DNA from: a virus | Length of the DNA: 27,921 nucleotides | IMG/VR virus record: IMGVR_UViG_3300035185_000015 | Span: 1-27,921 of that record | Strand: one strand, 5' to 3' | In this document: positions 1 to 5,439 of the stretch, in pieces | Layout: each line of letters begins with the position of its first letter | Numbering within the stretch: the first letter of the stretch is position 1 | Translations under genes and position numbers: made by a program | Notes under the pieces: generated by a model | What the model was told of the DNA's origin: nothing | The model's database searches: none | The model's input: only the letters and a program-made list of their open reading frames with translations

Positions 1-227
1 GGGTCGATGTAACGGCGCTCTATGAGTGCCCGTCCTCGCATGCGTGCGGTGTAGAGAGCCTCCTTGTTCTCAGGGCGCTTGAGAGATTCGTACAGCTCCC
101 TATCGCTTGCGTCTTCAGAAGGCCCCTCTACAGGCAGCAGGGGTTTGTACGAGACAACGGAGTCCCGAAGGAACCAACCCTCACGGCCTTCGTACGTTGT
201 CCAGAGGAGGAGGGCATGAGGCGTCAC
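1..227 (-). CDS. Unknown protein, C-terminus cut off by the window edge
   Basis: An open frame of about 75 codons begins with GTG at 227 and runs off the left edge without a stop. An AAGGA ribosome binding site lies about 10 bases upstream of the GTG, and the frame begins 6 bases after the preceding stop codon, as expected for this compact gene string. The protein begins MTPHALLLWTTYEGREGWFL and continues with a charged, mainly helical-looking segment (SDRELYESLKRPENKEALY) and a basic stretch (RMRGRALIERRY). I recognise no family. Composition and spacing make it a real gene, but its length and role cannot be judged from this fragment. Confidence 0.6.
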   Translation of the reverse strand, partial: MTPHALLLWTTYEGREGWFLRDSVVSYKPLLPVEGPSEDASDRELYESLKRPENKEALYTARMRGRALIERRYID

Positions 228-233
228 AGGAAA

Positions 234-497
234 TCAGTCCTTCGGAGCAGGGCCTACGTAGCGCACGACACCCGTCGCCTGATCCACCATCACGTTGATG
301 AGGCGACCGTTCAGAGCGTTCAGAGAGGGCACGTCGAAGGCTTCGACGAACAACGCCACTGCCCCGGAGGGAATGACCACCGTTGCGTTGCGGTTGCTGT
401 CCTTCACCTGGGCACGGAACCACAAAGCGAACTTGCCGTTGCTTGGGTGACAACCACAAGATACGCCTTGAATGAGGGCTTTCTTCGAATCTTCCAT
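234..497 (-). CDS. Small unknown protein (87 aa)
   Basis: This 87-residue protein begins MEDSKKALIQGVSCGCHP at an ATG at 497. A TTG at 536 in the same frame would add 13 residues, but that TTG lies within the -35 box of a good promoter candidate, so the ATG is preferred. The N-terminus holds a C-G-C-H cluster. The rest is a mixed, beta-rich sequence (FALWFRAQVKDSNRNATVVI, then NGRLINVMVDQATGVVRYVG) suggestive of a small single-domain protein. There is no clear Shine-Dalgarno sequence before the ATG, and a transcript from the candidate promoter would have an almost absent leader. No family recognised. Confidence 0.6.
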   Translation of the reverse strand: MEDSKKALIQGVSCGCHPSNGKFALWFRAQVKDSNRNATVVIPSGAVALFVEAFDVPSLNALNGRLINVMVDQATGVVRYVGPAPKD

Positions 498-507
498 TGA
501 ATTTGGC

Positions 508-536
508 TTTCTACCATTAAGGTAGTGAATTGTCAA
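508..536 (-). promoter_or_regulatory. Sigma70-type promoter with an internal dyad
   Basis: On the minus strand a perfect -35 hexamer TTGACA (536-531) is followed by a 17-base spacer and TAGAAA (513-508, 4 of 6 matches to TATAAT). The surrounding sequence is distinctly AT-rich for this window. A dyad, CTACC-N5-GGTAG on the minus strand (525-511), occupies the spacer and reaches into the -10 box, where a bound regulator could block polymerase. It would drive the genes to the left of 497. The XRE-type protein encoded at 1075-1548 is an obvious candidate regulator, but this link is inference. Confidence 0.55.
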
Positions 537-1082
537 TCACTCCAGAAGCGCACGGAGCTGGCAGCGTGCACACGTTCCGCACGCGGGATCCTTCGGACAG
601 TCCAGACTCTTAGGTCCGAAGGCAGCTAGGATCATACTCTGCACCGTCCGTGTGTGCTCCCGAACAGCGTTCTTTTGGATGTGTTCGATCTCAAGATCGA
701 ACCACTCGCGCTCTTCTTCTGAGAACAGCCGCAGATCGTTGAACACCACGGTCTCTCCGCGGTGGACATTGAGTAAAGAACTGAAAGCGTTGATGAGTCG
801 GTAGCGATCCGAGTCACGTTCGAGTCCTCGCTTTTCCCACAGAACGTACAAGAGACGACGAACCTCCGCAGGGGATAGCTCCAAAGGAGGACTTCCGTCC
901 TTATGATGCTCCACAAGCTTCTTGTTCAGCTCGTCGAACGACGCCATGTCCTCCTCCTGAAAAGGAGGAGTGGCAAGAATCTCACGAGTTGCCTTCTCGT
1001 ACCGCTCGGCCGCAGCCCGTATCTTCGGATCCTCTTGTTCGAGCTTCGCTAGCTCCTGCCCGAGCCTGGTACTGTCAGCCAC
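537..1082 (-). CDS. Unknown helical protein with C-terminal cysteine cluster (181 aa)
   Basis: The GTG at 1082 overlaps the stop codon of the upstream HTH gene (GTGGCTGA), so it is preferred over a start further upstream. The protein is mostly charged helices, with much Glu and Lys in the first 70 residues (QELAKLEQEDPKIRAAAERY). It ends with CPKDPACGTCARC, a C-x5-C-x2-C-x2-C cluster that could hold a metal ion. Overlap with the HTH gene suggests co-translation. A promoter candidate lies directly after its stop codon, so the unit may end or restart here. I recognise no family; a small regulatory or DNA-processing accessory role is possible but unsupported. Confidence 0.65.
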   Translation of the reverse strand: MADSTRLGQELAKLEQEDPKIRAAAERYEKATREILATPPFQEEDMASFDELNKKLVEHHKDGSPPLELSPAEVRRLLYVLWEKRGLERDSDRYRLINAFSSLLNVHRGETVVFNDLRLFSEEEREWFDLEIEHIQKNAVREHTRTVQSMILAAFGPKSLDCPKDPACGTCARCQLRALLE

Positions 1083-1548
1083 CGAGTGCTTCGAGCACCT
1101 TCGCATTCGGCGCTAGCTTTCCCTGTTCGATGTGCGCGATGAGGCCCCGCTTCACGCCAGCCTTTTTGGCCAGAGCTTCTTGAGACAGCCCCATCTTCTT
1201 GCGAGTCATCTTCACGTACGCAGGGATATCCGCGGGGGTCACTTCTGGAGGAGCAGCAGCTTTCTCCAGACGTTTGGGGCCTCTCGGACCTCGCTTGACG
1301 GGAGCCTTCTTCGTTCCAGGCTTCTTCTTGGTCTTCTTCGCGACCTTCTTGTTCTTCGATCCGAGGGAAGGACCGCGACGTTTCCCAGAACCTTGAAGCC
1401 TTCCCAGCTTCTTTGCAGGAGCCCGCCGCTCTGCGGCGCTGTCCAACCCATTGACGATCAGGTCTTCGATCCAGGTCCGCATGATGTCCTGGATGTCAGA
1501 GGAGAACCTCTCGACAGCCGCATCGATCTTGCTTCGCGTATCAGTCAT
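1075..1548 (-). CDS. XRE-family helix-turn-helix DNA-binding protein with basic linker (157 aa)
   Basis: The last 44 residues form an XRE/Cro-type helix-turn-helix: MGLSQEALAKKAGVKRGLIA followed by HIEQGKLAPNAKVLEAL matches the family pattern (LSQ-ALA-KAGV-...-I---E-G----). Ahead of it lies a long linker very rich in Lys, Arg, Pro and Gly (residues about 55-100), like nucleoid-protein tails. The N-terminal 45 residues are a separate acidic, helical segment (AAVERFSSDIQDIMRTWIED) that may dimerise. Here the DNA-binding domain is at the C-terminus and truncated right after its last helix, whereas many phage repressors carry it at the N-terminus. AAGG lies 6 bases before the ATG. It probably regulates transcription of this small-gene cluster. 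Confidence 0.8.
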   Translation of the reverse strand: MTDTRSKIDAAVERFSSDIQDIMRTWIEDLIVNGLDSAAERRAPAKKLGRLQGSGKRRGPSLGSKNKKVAKKTKKKPGTKKAPVKRGPRGPKRLEKAAAPPEVTPADIPAYVKMTRKKMGLSQEALAKKAGVKRGLIAHIEQGKLAPNAKVLEALGG

Positions 1549-1557
1549 AGTTGCCTT

Positions 1558-1731
1558 CTACTCTCTCGGACAGCGCTCCAAGCACTCGTCCGGTATGCCG
1601 CACTTGTCGGTGGTGTGTTCCAGCTCAACGCACCAGGCGCACAAGCCGAAGCGAGGATCGTCGCGATCTTCTATGTGAACGAATCGACTGCTTGCGCAGC
1701 CGATCAGAAAGAACACCAGGAACCAGCGCAT
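1558..1731 (-). CDS. Small outer-membrane lipoprotein, candidate o-spanin (57 aa)
   Basis: This short frame begins with ATG at 1731, sharing one base with the stop codon of the upstream membrane-protein gene (TGATG), and ends with TAG at 1560-1558. The protein starts MRWFLVFFLIGCASSR: one positive residue, a hydrophobic stretch and a lipobox L-I-G-C, so signal peptidase II cleavage before Cys12 is predicted. The mature part is about 46 residues with six further cysteines after Cys12 and an acidic character. A short lipoprotein directly after a gene for a protein with one N-terminal membrane segment is the classic arrangement of two-component spanins, which fuse inner and outer membranes at lysis. 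It lacks the proline-rich region often seen in Rz1, and no endolysin or holin is visible nearby. Confidence 0.6.
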   Translation of the reverse strand: MRWFLVFFLIGCASSRFVHIEDRDDPRFGLCAWCVELEHTTDKCGIPDECLERCPRE

Positions 1732-2198
1732 CACTTCTTCTCCTGAGCGTCGATGCGCCGCTCCTTCTCGAACTTACGAAGCTCGTTGAGCAAGCTACGA
1801 GCATCCTGCACGGCTCCGTGCTCCTCTCGATCGCACGTAGCCATCTCGATCTCCTCCTGGATCTGGCTCGTGCAGACACACCGAGCTATCCAGTGGTTTT
1901 CGGTAACCCATGGCGTCGCATCCTCTTTTTCCTGCCGAACGAAGGACGCCAGGGGCTCCAGGTACAACCTGTGCTCCGGGTGGTCGCACGACACCTTGCG
2001 GAAGGCATCGACAACGATTGCCTGCGAACGGCACGGCTCCTTTACGTCAAGAGAATCCAACTGCCACGCATCGGCGTTCTTATTGGATGCGAGCGCTGCA
2101 TAGGCAAAACCGAGACCCACCCAGATCGTAACGAAGGTAGCAACGACGGTTCCGGTACCCAGACGGCGCATCGTCGTATTGTCGCTCGTTGAACTCAT
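1731..2198 (-). CDS. Single-pass inner-membrane protein, candidate i-spanin (155 aa)
   Basis: A hydrophobic segment at about residues 15-36 (VVATFVTIWVGLGFAYAALA) follows a short N-terminus, predicting one membrane helix with the rest outside the cytoplasm. The last 45 residues are strongly charged and helical (LLNELRKFEKERRIDAQEKK), a possible coiled coil. Five cysteines lie in the exported part, which may form disulphides. The ATG at 2198 overlaps the DUF3850 stop (ATGA), and the downstream lipoprotein gene overlaps its own stop. Topology and this pairing fit an Rz-like i-spanin, though the middle section (residues 60-110) is less helical than usual. An unrelated membrane protein remains possible. 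Confidence 0.65.
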   Translation of the reverse strand: MSSTSDNTTMRRLGTGTVVATFVTIWVGLGFAYAALASNKNADAWQLDSLDVKEPCRSQAIVVDAFRKVSCDHPEHRLYLEPLASFVRQEKEDATPWVTENHWIARCVCTSQIQEEIEMATCDREEHGAVQDARSLLNELRKFEKERRIDAQEKK

Positions 2199-2479
2199 TC
2201 ACTTCCTCTTTCGAACACGTGGATGCTCATGACGACCCAACCCTCAGCCAAACCGAGGATGGGACCCTTCATCATGTAGGTCACACGGGCACGGACATAG
2301 CGACCCGTGTAACCCGTGTCCGGATCGTACTCGCGCAAGTGGAGAACATCACCTTCGTGAAAGCCCCGATCGTTCTTTCGAACTTCGAAGAGCTTGCGTC
2401 CTGAGATCACGGTCTCGAAGAACGTCGGCCAGGCCTTCAGCTCGTGCGTCCTTGGGACGGCCACATCGTCATCGCACAT
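2195..2479 (-). CDS. DUF3850 / ASCH-like (PUA-fold) protein (94 aa)
   Basis: The core HELKAWPTFFETVISGRKLF followed by EVRKNDRGFHEGDVLHLREY and DPDTGYTGRYVRARVTYMM matches the DUF3850 pattern closely (HELK...F--V-SG-K--E-RKNDR-F--GD-L-LREYD----YTGR). DUF3850 belongs to the ASCH/PUA-like group, thought to bind RNA or modified nucleotides; its role in phages is unknown. The ATG at 2479 is chosen because AAGGA lies 8 bases upstream and the recognisable domain begins shortly after it. The length is typical of the family. It is the first gene behind a promoter candidate at 2557-2529, so it probably heads a small operon separate from the late genes. Confidence 0.88.
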   Translation of the reverse strand: MCDDDVAVPRTHELKAWPTFFETVISGRKLFEVRKNDRGFHEGDVLHLREYDPDTGYTGRYVRARVTYMMKGPILGLAEGWVVMSIHVFERGSE

Positions 2480-2528
2480 CAATCCGATCCTTCTCGAAGA
2501 TCTTCCTAGGCGGTAGCAAAGGAACCGC

Positions 2529-2557
2529 AACGTATCAGGCTTCTTCGAGATAGTCAA
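2529..2557 (-). promoter_or_regulatory. Promoter candidate with extended -10 for the DUF3850 operon
   Basis: The minus strand shows TTGACT (2557-2552, 5 of 6 matches), a 17-base spacer and TACGTT (2534-2529, 3 of 6) preceded by TGA, an extended -10 element. A start near 2522 would give a leader of about 42 bases before the DUF3850 ATG, with AAGGA well placed. It sits just after the structured element at 2573-2675, as expected for a new unit starting where the late unit ends. Confidence 0.5.
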
Positions 2558-2572
2558 CAGAAGCACGAAAAG

Positions 2573-2675
2573 CGCCGGTCAGGAAGGAGAGACCGCTGAG
2601 GGAGGGGGTTTCCAGCAAGGTCAGCGCTAGCCCTGAGGGTTCAGGCGTACGCTTAGGTCGTCTTCCTGACCGGCG
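2573..2675 (-). other. Structured intergenic element: 14-bp closing stem with internal hairpins
   Basis: CGCCGGTCAGGAAG (2573-2586) is perfectly complementary to CTTCCTGACCGGCG (2662-2675), with 75 bases between. Inside are three smaller dyads: CGCTGA/TCAGCG (2594-2599 with 2621-2626), CCTGA-N4-TCAGG (2632-2645) and the palindrome GCGTACGC (2645-2652), which shares a base with the previous one. Together they could form a multibranched fold. Read on the minus strand, the closing stem is followed by CTTTTC, so it may work as a terminator for the late unit, a processing site or a small RNA. It occupies most of the 259-base space between the co-chaperonin and DUF3850 genes, which holds no convincing protein gene. 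Confidence 0.55.
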
Positions 2676-2738
2676 ACGAAAGTCTACCCTCTTTTTGGGC
2701 TTCCCGTCTCGCCCCGTCACAGAGCAGCGAGAAAACCG

Positions 2739-3176
2739 CTACATCGAGTACTCGGACGGGGAGGTCTTGACCTCGTCGGGTCTGGGAGGTTGTACGTCAC
2801 CTGCCTGACGCTTCACCTGCTCTTCGTCGTCCTCGGGGTAGCCATGAATGTGGTTGGCGTTGATCCAACCGAAGTATGTACCGTCCGCTAACTTGCAACG
2901 CCAAGCGAATTCCAAGCGCTTGAAGATCACACGCTCGCCTACTTTGAGTCCGAGGTTCTTCGCTGCTTGGGGACCCACAGCACAGATCACAGCTTTCACG
3001 AGCTGCATGTGCGGTAGCTCCCCGAAGAAGCCCGTGAGCTTCGTGGGCAACCAGATGAGACCGCTCTCCGTCTTCTGGGGAATGCCTTCGGTTCGTACGA
3101 AGACCCAGTAGCGCAAGGGGCGGATGCGGTACTCCAGCTCGTCCCAGGTATCCTGTACGCGCTTCAGTGTGTCCAT
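2739..3176 (-). CDS. GroES/Cpn10-like co-chaperonin (145 aa)
   Basis: The sequence follows the Cpn10 plan. A first strand, RPLRYWVFVRTEG (residues 19-31), leads into a mobile-loop-like segment PQKTESGLIWLP (33-44), comparable to KTAGGIVLP, with a hydrophobic tripeptide for docking on GroEL. VKAVICAVGP (60-69) and LKVGERVIFK (77-86) follow, matching the conserved V-AVG-G and VGD-VLF elements. Residues 112-145 are an acidic, proline-containing tail absent from ordinary GroES (about 97 residues). The ATG at 3176 overlaps the J-domain stop (TAATG), with AAAGGA 7 bases upstream. Like T4 gp31 it could adapt host GroEL to fold virion proteins. It is the last gene of the long late unit. Confidence 0.8.
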   Translation of the reverse strand: MDTLKRVQDTWDELEYRIRPLRYWVFVRTEGIPQKTESGLIWLPTKLTGFFGELPHMQLVKAVICAVGPQAAKNLGLKVGERVIFKRLEFAWRCKLADGTYFGWINANHIHGYPEDDEEQVKRQAGDVQPPRPDEVKTSPSEYSM

Positions 3177-3580
3177 TAAACGATCCTTTGTCCGTTGATC
3201 CAAGCGACCGTGGATACCGTGCTGGTGAACGCAGTACCCGTATTCGATGCGCCGGAGTTCGTCGAAATAGTTACACCAGGGAAAGGCACAAAGCGAGGGC
3301 GGGGTCTCGGACGGGGAACTTGAACCTTCTCTATGTCATCCACCAGGGACGATATGCGCTTGAACAGTGCGGTTTTCGCTTCGTCCCCTCCTGTACGATC
3401 GGGGTGTAGCTCCAAAGCCAAGCGCTTGCGTTCTTTCTGAACGTGTGCCTTCAGTACGGCCAAGCGTTGACACGCGATCTGATAGGTCGGCGCCCTGCGC
3501 AAGTGCTGGATGTCCGCAGGCGAAACCCTCAAGCAATGAAAGGCTTCGATCAGCTCGGCTTGGGCAAGCACGTCACCCAC
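3176..3580 (-). CDS. J-domain (DnaJ-like) protein (134 aa)
   Basis: Residues about 35-85 carry a J-domain signature: a basic helix RKRLALELHPDRTGGDEAK with the diagnostic HPD triad at residues 59-61, then a helix III-like TALFKRISSLVDDIEK. J-domains stimulate Hsp70 (DnaK) ATPase activity through HPD. A proline-arginine linker (PRPRPRPRF, about 89-97) follows, then a Ser/Thr-rich C-terminus ending WINGQRIV that lacks the DnaJ zinc-finger and Gly/Phe regions. It starts with GTG at 3580, overlapping the upstream stop by 8 bases, and its own stop overlaps the Cpn10-like gene. Helix I and the N-terminal 30 residues are atypical, so the fold assignment rests mainly on helices II-III. Confidence 0.72.
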   Translation of the reverse strand: MGDVLAQAELIEAFHCLRVSPADIQHLRRAPTYQIACQRLAVLKAHVQKERKRLALELHPDRTGGDEAKTALFKRISSLVDDIEKVQVPRPRPRPRFVPFPGVTISTNSGASNTGTAFTSTVSTVAWINGQRIV

Positions 3581-3974
3581 TCACACGGTAGTAGGCGGAG
3601 CGATCGTTCCACTCTAAGATCTTTGGCTGCTTCGCTTCGACCGCGCGTGCGTTCAGAACGACAAGTAGATCGAGCGCCCCCAAGATCTTGTTCAACCCCT
3701 GCGGTACGTTCGAGGTAACGAGGACTCCTCGCCGCATACCATTCGGTGTTCGATCCCGAGATTCGGAGAGCGTGATGACCGCTTTTCGCGGAAGCCCCTC
3801 TACCTTCCGGAGGTTCGATAGCAAACGGTTCTCGATTGCTCGATAGGCACTGCTCGTGTTCAACAGAGCCACATGTACCAGGTGATCAGAACCAACCGCC
3901 ACCTGGATCCACGGAGTTTTCCCCTCCATGAGACCAGCGCGTGCCAACTCGTGCCGGAGGGAATCGAGTCGCAT
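3573..3974 (-). CDS. Unknown protein (133 aa)
   Basis: The ATG at 3974 shares its A with the upstream stop (TGATG), and the stop overlaps the J-domain gene's GTG by 8 bases, so the gene is translationally coupled on both sides. The protein begins with a helix (MRLDSLRHELARAGLMEGKT) and then alternates beta and alpha (WIQVAVGSDHLVHVALL; KAVITLSESRDRTP; GVLVTSNVPQGLNKIL; ALDLLVVLNARAV), suggesting a compact alpha/beta domain. No catalytic motif or known family was recognised. It sits between an unknown 171-residue gene and the chaperone pair. Confidence 0.7.
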   Translation of the reverse strand: MRLDSLRHELARAGLMEGKTPWIQVAVGSDHLVHVALLNTSSAYRAIENRLLSNLRKVEGLPRKAVITLSESRDRTPNGMRRGVLVTSNVPQGLNKILGALDLLVVLNARAVEAKQPKILEWNDRSAYYRVSG

Positions 3975-4489
3975 CAGAGATCCTTCAGGATCTCCCCGAA
4001 AGCTTTCCCTACTTTGGGAGTAAGCCGCGGAGCGTCCTTCATGAACTTCTCGACCTGATCAGGCCGAAGTTCCAACCACAGCTTCGTAGCGCGATCCATC
4101 TCGCCAAAGTACTGCAACTTCCCGTACTTTCGGAAAGCGTTCCCTTGCGCTCGAAGAGCGCGCTGAAGCTCGTCGATGGCCATCGCGTAGTCACGTTTGT
4201 AGCCTCCCATGGGCACCAACGCGCTGATGCTGAACTGATACATGTCCGAACCGGGAGCGTACTGACCCCCTACCGAGATCTGAAACCCTCCGTTGCCCGC
4301 CGAAAAGGACGAGGCCCAGAAGTCCGATCCGAAGTATCGAGCCTCCGCCCCCGACTTCTTCAGCGCATCGAAGAGAGCCTTGCCCGCCTTCTGATGCATG
4401 GCGACGAAGTCCTCCTCGTACTCGGCGGACTCCTGAAGGGTTCGATTTCCGTGCGGCCAAACATCCTCGACCAGCGCGCGCTTGGACAT
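3974..4489 (-). CDS. Unknown protein (171 aa)
   Basis: The ATG at 4489 overlaps the previous stop (TGATG) and begins MSKRALVEDVWPHGNRTLQE. An acidic helix (EYEEDFVAMHQKAGKALFDA) precedes an aromatic, glycine-rich beta segment (YFGSDFWASSFSAGNGGFQI, then SVGGQYAPGSDMYQFSIS), followed by a basic C-terminal half (AIDELQRALRAQGNAFRKYG). Sequence quality and coupling on both sides argue it is real. I do not recognise the family. The location, downstream of virion genes and before the chaperones, hints at a late function. Confidence 0.7.
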   Translation of the reverse strand: MSKRALVEDVWPHGNRTLQESAEYEEDFVAMHQKAGKALFDALKKSGAEARYFGSDFWASSFSAGNGGFQISVGGQYAPGSDMYQFSISALVPMGGYKRDYAMAIDELQRALRAQGNAFRKYGKLQYFGEMDRATKLWLELRPDQVEKFMKDAPRLTPKVGKAFGEILKDL

Positions 4490-4671
4490 CACTTCTTCCC
4501 CTTGAACGGGACCATCTTGTTGAGCTTCGCCCGACGTCGAGCACAAGGAGCGCACTCCTTCATACCCAACTTCTTGGTCACCTTCGAAACGACATCCCCG
4601 AGACCCTGGATTTGGTCACCCTCTTCCAGAATCCCGCGAACGTCCTTCTCCACCTCTTTCGGGTCGGCCAC
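4489..4671 (-). CDS. Small CxxC protein (60 aa)
   Basis: Begins with GTG at 4671 (MADPKEVEKDVRGILEEG). The central GLGDVVSKVTKKLGMK is followed by ECAPCARRRAKLNKMVPFKG, a single C-x2-C with a basic helix. Small phage proteins with the same GDV--KVTK-LG-K-C--C--RR--LN plan are, to my memory, frequent hypothetical proteins in tailed phages; no function is known to me. The stop codon overlaps the next gene's ATG (TGATG). Confidence 0.72.
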   Translation of the reverse strand: MADPKEVEKDVRGILEEGDQIQGLGDVVSKVTKKLGMKECAPCARRRAKLNKMVPFKGKK

Positions 4672-4682
4672 CTGAGCCGATC

Positions 4683-5120
4683 CTACTTTCCGAGCATCGT
4701 CGAGCCGAACTCGCCCAGACGGCGGAAGGCCACCTTCTGAGCAGCCACGGCTTCACGAACTGCGAGCTGAGCGGCCTTGAGAGCACGGCGCTGCTCGCGG
4801 TCCATTTCACCCTCCGTGACTTGGGTGAGACGCTCGTACATCTCCATGTTCGCCATGGCCAAGTCCTTGGCCTTCTCCTCGATGTCTCGGTACATGTCCC
4901 AGTGCTGCGCGGCACCGCTGCCCTGAACGTTCGGGGGGTCCTGCTCGTCGGGAGAGGGCGTGGCCAACTCCGGCTCGTCGTCTTCTGGGCTGTCCGGGTG
5001 ACGAGGGTCGTCCACGGTCTCTCCGCCCTCTCCAGGCACACCCTCGTCGAGGGACCACTGGTAGCGAGGGGAAAGCCCCATGAGGCGGCGCTGCTCCTGA
5101 AGATCGCTTGGTTCGGCCAT
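4683..5120 (-). CDS. Acidic coiled-coil-rich unknown protein (145 aa)
   Basis: The ATG at 5120 has a TAGGAG ribosome binding site 8 bases upstream, a motif shared by several genes in this window. The N-terminal half is acidic and proline-rich (GEGGETVDDPRHPDSPEDDE, then PELATPSPDEQDPPNVQGSG), probably disordered. From about residue 72 it is one long charged, alanine-rich helix (DMYRDIEEKAKDLAMANMEM, then EMDREQRRALKAAQLAVREA), likely a coiled coil. A disordered acidic region plus a helix resembles small scaffolding-type proteins, but nothing specific supports that. A well-spaced gene with good initiation signals. Confidence 0.7.
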   Translation of the reverse strand: MAEPSDLQEQRRLMGLSPRYQWSLDEGVPGEGGETVDDPRHPDSPEDDEPELATPSPDEQDPPNVQGSGAAQHWDMYRDIEEKAKDLAMANMEMYERLTQVTEGEMDREQRRALKAAQLAVREAVAAQKVAFRRLGEFGSTMLGK

Positions 5121-5136
5121 GTGGAAAACTCCTATT

Positions 5137-5439
5137 TCACTTTTGGATGTCGATGATGAGGCGGATGCGGTTCCCGAGGTTTGCCGCTTGGATCCGAAAC
5201 CGGATGTTAGCAGAGATCGAGTCTACTACATCCCGCTCGAAACCGCGAAGCTGGATACTACCCTGAATTCTCTTGGTGGCTACAGCCTCCTCCAAGTCCC
5301 CTTCTTTGGGGGCAGGATCCTCGGCATCTACCGTTTCCGAAACGGGAGGCTTATCCCGAGAAGGGCGCAAAAATCCGAGTAGTTCCTCAGCTACGGAAGA
5401 ACTGAGGTCTAATTCCACGCCACTAGATCGCCGAGTCAT
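5137..5439 (-). CDS. Unknown protein (100 aa)
   Basis: The preferred start is the ATG at 5439, with GGAG 4 bases upstream; it overlaps the end of the zeta-toxin-like gene by 17 bases. A start 15 codons earlier is possible. The sequence runs from a helical, serine-rich N-terminus (SSSVAEELLGFLRPSRDKPP) through an acidic linker (SETVDAEDPAPKEGDLEEA) to a beta-like C-terminus (NIRFRIQAANLGNRIRLIID). No recognised family. Confidence 0.6.
   Translation of the reverse strand: MTRRSSGVELDLSSSVAEELLGFLRPSRDKPPVSETVDAEDPAPKEGDLEEAVATKRIQGSIQLRGFERDVVDSISANIRFRIQAANLGNRIRLIIDIQK

Noticed and set aside
2535-2720. A 61-codon minus-strand frame with GTG start in the gap between Cpn10-like and DUF3850 genes
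   Set aside because: No ribosome binding site, a biased Arg/Lys then Leu/Ser composition, and it overlaps the strongly structured element. It is kept only as an alternative explanation for that interval.
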